DNA from: Tuctoria greenei
Lineage: Eukaryota > Streptophyta > Magnoliopsida > Poales > Poaceae
Assembly (NCBI GenBank): GCA_036927565.1
Contig: JAYESD010000004.1
Span: 86,308,942 to 86,372,941, forward strand
Length of the DNA stretch: 64,000 bases
Direction: 5' to 3'
Under the pieces are notes generated by a model that saw only the letters and a list, made by a program, of their open reading frames with translations, did not search any database and was not told the DNA's origin. Of this stretch, positions 59,401-64,000 are shown piece after piece (positions within the stretch are counted from its first letter, which is position 1; each line of letters starts with the position of its first letter). Made by a program: the position numbers and the translations under genes.

Positions 59401-59956
59401 CGCACCAACCGGAGAGAAAGTAAAATACATGGTACACCTTGACTTCAAGGCGACCAACAACATGGCGGAATATGAAGCACTCATTTACAGACTAAGGGTG
59501 GCACTGTCATACGATGTCAAGCAACTGCTGGTCAAGGGAGATTCACAGCTCATCATTAAGCAAGTGAAGGGTGAATGCTCCTGCAACAATCTCCAGCTAG
59601 CTACTTACCTCCTCGAAGTCCAAAGGCTTCAGAAGGACTTCGAAGTCCTAGATCTCCACCATGTCCAGCGTGCCCACAACGCTGAAGCCGACGAACTCTC
59701 GATGAAAGCGTCAACCGGAGCTCCAGCTCCTGACGGAACTTTTATCCGGAGGTTGTCAAAATCCACAGCTCAGGCTGCCGAACTAAGCGAAGGGGGCGAG
59801 ATCAGCATCCCGAAGCTGACGGTCCCGATGGCCCTGTTACCATGGCAACCATCAAGGGTCGTAGGTGCCGCCGGAAGTTCCGAGCAACCTAGCACGCAAG
59901 ACTCAAATGCTCAAGTTAGTTCCGATGCATGGATCTCGGAGATCCGGAACTACTTG
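56405..59956 (+). pseudogene. Tat2 protease-RT-RNase H, one frame with five premature stops
   Basis: The whole stretch stays in one frame. It starts with a Lys-rich linker and a CxxH-type knuckle remnant (CPIHKTDNHSLEDS, with the last Cys replaced by Ser). Protease follows with MIDGGSELNLIS (57061-57096). RT follows with LRMCIDYTTLNKAYPKDPFPLP, CFLDAYFGYHQIRM and YVDDIVVK (58207-58230). Connection sequence leads to RNase H (LYFDGSMQNQGAGAGILL, NMAEYEALIYRL, VKGDSQLIIKQVKG). Stops are at 57161 (TGA), 57623 (TAG), 58577 (TAG), 58589 (TAG) and 59180 (TAA). A repeated Pro/Ser/Glu linker (58700-58970) is inserted in the connection domain. SIRE element E cuts the frame at 59956. Confidence 0.92.
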
Positions 59957-61886
59957 TGTAGGATCGAAGAGCACGTGAAAAGCTACCAGAGGGGGGGTGA
60001 ATGGTAGATTTAAAAATCTTACACAGCGGAAACAATTAAACCCCAAACCCTTTCGGCAGAAAAACGATCTGTTAAAGAAATCGTGTGTGAGACTAATCTA
60101 AACGTGTTTCACCATGACAAAAGTGATAGATATTAGAGAGAATCAAGTCACGAAGACAACACAAAAAGAATCACTCAAATCCATCGAGAAAAACTCAAGT
60201 TATGATCGAAAGATTAAACAATGGTCAATCTGCCCTACCCGAGAAAAAACAGTTCTGGAACGCTGCAAAGAAACTCGTGTAGATCATAGACCACAAATCC
60301 AATGACCGTAAAATTTTTACATATGATAGACAATCAAGTTGTGAAGACAACCCAAAAAGATTCACGTCAATTGGATCTGTAAAACTCGAGTTATTATAAA
60401 ACCACCGACGAAAGGTACTGCTGTCCAGAAACTCGACGAGTAAAAATTGTCTGGAACAAGTCGGACGAACAAGGCACAAAAGTTCCTTCAGACTACGAAT
60501 TTTATTCAATAGAACACAAGAGGAACAGCCCCCAAAGTCATGCACCACGAGATCTTGGCTCCCTTGCTTATATAACCAGCCCTTAGGCCAACCTAATATC
60601 AACTAGGACTCCAATCCTACTCAGATCATGAATCGTAGCTTTGCATAACTGCTCAAGATTCTTCTATATGCAGATAGAAGCAATCTTAAGACTTCCAAAC
60701 ACCTTAGGAACGTATTCCACATTCCTAAACAACTCAAATTTGAGACCCACACGAAATCCTATCATAACCAACTCAAATCTTTCCATATTTGAGTCAAACC
60801 CGACTCAACCGCAGCCTGAGTCCATAACCTAGTCGGTTGGACCTTTCCGACCAACTCTTTACGTCCACATCTCTTCATCACGTCTCGGAACCATGTAGCC
60901 ACGTCCATGCTCTCCTTGCACACGTGCAAACATGTTCCAATGACGTCCACGATACCTTCATATGCATTGTTCTTGATTCAATCATGATGCGCAACCTCCT
61001 AATCAGCTCAACCACAATTCCTCCTGAATTTGGTTGTTGGAACCTCATCTCCTCCCTGAGAGTAGTCCAATGGATCCTGTCACCAGCCATGTCTTGAACT
61101 CAAGCAACACCTGCACATGAATAAACAACCAATCCATACGAGCCCAAGTCCTCGACTTGACTCAAGTTAGTTCCAAACACAACACCTTACGTGAGAGCCT
61201 CACATAAGCATGTTGCAAAGTATAGCAAAACGATATCAGCCATATCATCCAAAATGCACCAAAAACTTAGCAAATGAATACTAAGCAATCTTTCCAATCA
61301 TGTAAAGCAAGTACTAAACATTGCAAATGAAAAGCAGAAGCACTTCAGTCAAGTTCCGGACCTTGCCTTAGCAACCCGGAGCTAACAAAAGCTAGTATAA
61401 CCTAGCGCCGGGGCTTACCAAACTAGTAGATCCTAGAACCGGAGCTTACCAAAACTAGTACAATGAAGCACCTGACGGAGCTTACCAAAACTAGTAGATC
61501 CTAGCACCGGGGCTTACCAAAAACTAGTCAACCCAAAACTGGAGCTAGACAAAGTACGTCGGAGCTTAGCAAAAGCATGCCGGAGCTATCAAATATATGC
61601 CAGAGCTATCAAAGACATGCCGGAGCTAACAAAGACATGCCGGAGCTAGAGATAAAACTCACCGGAGCTAACCAAAGCTAGTCAGACCTTACCAAGAAGT
61701 CGGACCTAGCATCTAACGTAACTGGAGCTACCCAAACCAAGCCGGACCTACCTTCGGACCTTGTTGTAGCTTAAAGCTAGAGTCGGACCTTGATAAAAAG
61801 GTGTTTTGGTGATATTAAAAACTTTTATCATCAAAGCCAAGTGTATTTACTACAAGCCAATGTATTCAGCACACATAGGTCTTACA
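59957..61886 (-). repeat. 3' LTR of element E (1,930 bp)
   Basis: Plus-strand ends are TGTAGGATC and GGTCTTACA. The CACCCCCCCTCT block 32 bp from the U5 end (minus strand) is typical of SIRE LTRs. Its U3 holds the CCGGAGCT repeat cluster (61360-61800). From 60010 to 61300 there is no gene. Confidence 0.88.
61360..61800. repeat. Degenerate CCGGAGCTxACxAAA repeat cluster in the E LTR U3
   Basis: About 15-20 copies of a short unit [C/T]CGGAGCTxxCAAAxxxxxG with variable spacing (about 18-40 bp). Examples are the GGAGCT boxes at 61379, 61441, 61477, 61560, 61581, 61621, 61642 and 61664. Confidence 0.85.
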
Positions 61887-61898
61887 ATCTCCCCCTTG
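61887..61898 (-). other. Polypurine tract of element E
   Basis: The minus strand reads CAAGGGGGAGAT directly before TGTAAGACC, the LTR start. Confidence 0.9.
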
Positions 61899-62896
61899 AT
61901 GAATGCATTGGCAACACCATTTAAAATCCGAACATTGGCTTATTCACATAAAAGTTTTGAAAATAATTTCTCCCCTTTTTTGTAAATCGGAAATAAAATG
62001 AGAAGAAAAGCAAAAATAAAATTCACATATCTCTCCCCCTTTATCATCTCTCCTTATGCACATATTTTCTTTCTCTTCATGCTTATCTCTCCCCCTTTGA
62101 CAATGTATTCAACAAGTCATGAGCATATAAACAGATTATCTCTCCCCCTTAGGTTGTTATGAGCATATTATAACATATACATATAAACAAAGCTCATCCA
62201 AGTCATACTATCAAGTAACTTGCATTATCACATCAATGAGATACATAAAGTAGTGTAAGCCATGCTAGAGATCAAATGTAATTTTCAATTTAAGCAAGTC
62301 ATGATCTCACAAACTTAACTATCTCAAAACCTGATAGCATGACACTAGTTGCTGCATTTTATTATTTTTCAAAGCATAAATTTAGATCATATGATATTTG
62401 CAAGAGATTATATGCGCATTTGCCTTATTCTAACCAACCAAGCCGAGCTTATGTCATTTGACAATCAGAAGATTAAGGACATGGTTTTAGTCATACACAA
62501 CTTCTTCCAAGTTCATATCTAAGTGCAATGACAAGCCATCTCAAAAGAAGAAGTGCGATGCATGCATATTCTCTTGATCTTTTCTCAATTTATATTTGTT
62601 CATAAAAACTCAACATGTGAGTTGATCACTTGATTAATTCTTAATGATTAAAAGCACTTGTGAACATGTAACAAGTTCAAAACAGCAAGAAAGTTCGACC
62701 ATGACCAGTTTTAGTGTAAGTAATTATTCCAATTACTAGACATGGCAAAAACTACAAAATGTATAACACGAGTAATGTAGTAAGAACTTCCAGCATGTAA
62801 AAGGAATCACAAAGTCATATATGTATGAAATACTATGCTCATATTATTTTAATTTCAGATTCACACATAGACTTCCCAAGTTTCAAAAACTCCCCC
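61899..62896 (-). other. 3' untranslated region of element E
   Basis: About 1 kb without an ORF, with further PPT-like TCTCCCCCT/CTCCCCCTCAA tracts (plus strand) at about 62032, 62090, 62142 and 62890. Multiple such tracts before the LTR are a known SIRE/Maximus trait. No env-like ORF is visible. Confidence 0.75.
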
Positions 62897-64000
62897 TCAA
62901 TTTAAGCCATGAGGATGCATAACCCCTATTTCACAACGAATGTAACAAAAACGAGTGAAATCCAAAGGTTTTGTAAAAATGTCAGCCAATTGTTGTTCGG
63001 TATCTACATGGTGAAGCACAATGTTTCCTTTTTCAACATTATCTCGGAGAAAGTGATACCTAATGTCAATGTGCTTAGTTCTAGAATGTTGCACGGGGTT
63101 TTTAGCAATGCAAATGGCACTAGTGTTATCACAGAACAGTGGAACACTATTTAGATCAACCCCATAGTCCTTAAGTGTTTGAACAATCCAAAGAATTTGT
63201 GAGCAAGCACTAGCAGCAGCTACATATTCAGATTCGGCTGTGGATTGTGCAACTGAATTTTGTTTTCTAGAGGACCAAGCAACAAGAGAATTACCAAGAA
63301 AATGACAAGCACCGGAAGTACTTTTCCAATCAATCCTACAACCCCCAAAATCAGCATACAAAAAAGCTTTCAAAGTAACGGTTGAGGAAGAAGGAAGAAA
63401 AATGCCAAATTCTTGAGTTCCATGTAAGTACCTGAGAATCCTTTTGATGGCTTGACGATGTGAAGCACGTGGGGAAGCTTGAAACCGTGCACAAAGACAT
63501 ACGCTGAATTGTATGTCCGGTCTTGATGCCGTGAGGTACAAAAGTGATCGTACAAAAGTGATCCGATCATGCTTCTATATTCTTTTTGATCCACGGGTTC
63601 ACCATCTTCATCAAGTTCAAGTGTTGTTGCTGTTCCCATTGGTGTCCGAAGAGGCTTGCTTTTGTCCATGTTGAAGCGTCTTAGGAGGTCTTTGGTATAC
63701 TTCGTTTGATGCACAAAGGTACCCTCCTTGGTTTGCTTGATTTGCAGTCCCAAAAAGTAAGTGAGTTCACCCATCATACTCATTTCAAATTCAGAAATCA
63801 TCATTGCTGAAAACTTGGACACAAGATCATGAGAAGCACAACCAAAGATAACATCATCCACATACACTTGAACTAATAATGAGTCATTGCCATGCTTAAG
63901 AACAAAAAGATTTTTATCAACCTTGCCCATGGTAAACCCCTTTTCAAGTAAGAATGTTTTTAGCCTATCATACCATGCTCTAGGGGCTTGTTTGAGACCG
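62897..64000 (-). pseudogene. Element E RT C-terminal part and RNase H, frameshifted by a 14-bp duplication
   Basis: The frame is open from the right edge with QAPRAWYDRL. It continues through LLVQVYVDDVIFG (the YVDD catalytic motif), YFLGLQIKQTKEGTFVHQTKY and SMIGSLLY. A 14-bp tandem duplication (63536-63549, 63550-63563) then shifts the frame, and the coding resumes with LTASRPDIQFSVCLCARFQ. RNase H follows with RKQNSVAQSTAESEYVAAA and KHIDIRYHFLRD, ending at MHPHGLN and a stop at 62897-62899. In the usual DAD motif of copia RNase H the first Asp appears as Tyr (LYADFGGC), so a catalytic residue may be lost as well. Confidence 0.92.

Larger units (their letters stand above)
54306..59956 (+). 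mobile_element. Tat2: Tat-lineage gypsy element, 5' part (interrupted by SIRE element E)
   Basis: LTR (54306-55169), PBS, gag, protease, RT and RNase H are present in order on the plus strand. Integrase, any additional ORF and the 3' LTR are expected beyond the right edge, after element E. The 5-bp left flank is ATGCT. Confidence 0.93.
59957..64000 (-). mobile_element. Element E: SIRE/Maximus-type copia retrotransposon, 3' half
   Basis: On the minus strand: RT and RNase H (from the window edge to 62897), a 1-kb 3' untranslated region with several CTCCCCCT tracts, the PPT (61887-61898), and the 3' LTR (59957-61886). The insertion point lies in the Tat2 frame after ACTTG (59952-59956), which should recur after the 5' LTR off-window. 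Confidence 0.92.

Overview
The window is plant nuclear DNA, almost certainly from a grass (Poaceae). It is a deep nest of transposable elements with no recognisable intact host gene. The grass call rests on the element types: Tekay/Del, Athila-like and Tat Ty3/gypsy elements, SIRE/Maximus Ty1/copia, CACTA and hAT ends, and 'putative gypsy type transposon' (PF04195-like) ORFs. GC-rich, proline/alanine-coding gene-like inserts point the same way. I cannot name the species.

Left block, 1-19245. A minus-strand Tekay-like element (G1) has gag/protease at 4831-6412, an initiator-Met-type PBS at 6669-6683 and a 5' LTR split into 6686-8985 and 18124-18747. Its pol side is interrupted by a SIRE-type LTR fragment (4204-4830). 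Next to that lies the 3' end of a plus-strand Tat element (Tat1; antisense additional ORF 1914-2814, 3' LTR 3353-4198), which is interrupted in turn by a plus-strand Tekay-like element (1-1913). The G1 LTR carries a complete 9.13-kb insertion, element A (8986-18118, minus strand, TSD GGGAA). A is a non-autonomous Athila-type element: it keeps gag-protease and an ATHILA-ORF1/env-like gene but has no reverse transcriptase, RNase H or integrase. G1 appears to sit inside a CACTA transposon whose terminus is at 18791-18805.

Middle block, 19246-49382. Element B (19246-27083) is an older, decayed relative of A. From 27084 a plus-strand PF04195-type ORF begins (ATG at 27915). Its remnants continue after insertions at about 45650-46243, 47825-48145 and 48973-49382, the last two being coiled-coil segments. 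The insertions are: an unassigned LTR-like sequence holding element C (29282-44917, TSD CCCTC, two 5.46-kb LTRs, no gag/pol, so LARD-like); a hAT-like element (46252-47816); and an 817-bp palindromic Tekay-LTR insertion (48151-48967, TSD GAAGC).

Right block, 49383-64000. A C-related LTR (D, 49383-53486) is interrupted by a third Athila-like LTR in plus orientation (53487-54305). That is interrupted by Tat2 (54306-59956: LTR, PBS, gag, protease, RT, RNase H). Tat2 is interrupted by a minus-strand SIRE/Maximus copia element (E, 59957 to the window end).

The elements do not cooperate as an operon. What links them functionally is dependence: A, B and C lack polymerase and integrase and must have been mobilised in trans, while the possible helper classes present here (Tekay, Tat, SIRE) all carry nonsense or frameshift lesions. 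The most notable structures are a fossil primer-binding site inside the A LTRs, a LARD LTR with a possible PPR-gene fragment, a hidden ~195-bp periodic array inside C, and a U3-to-U3 palindromic insertion with a perfect TSD.
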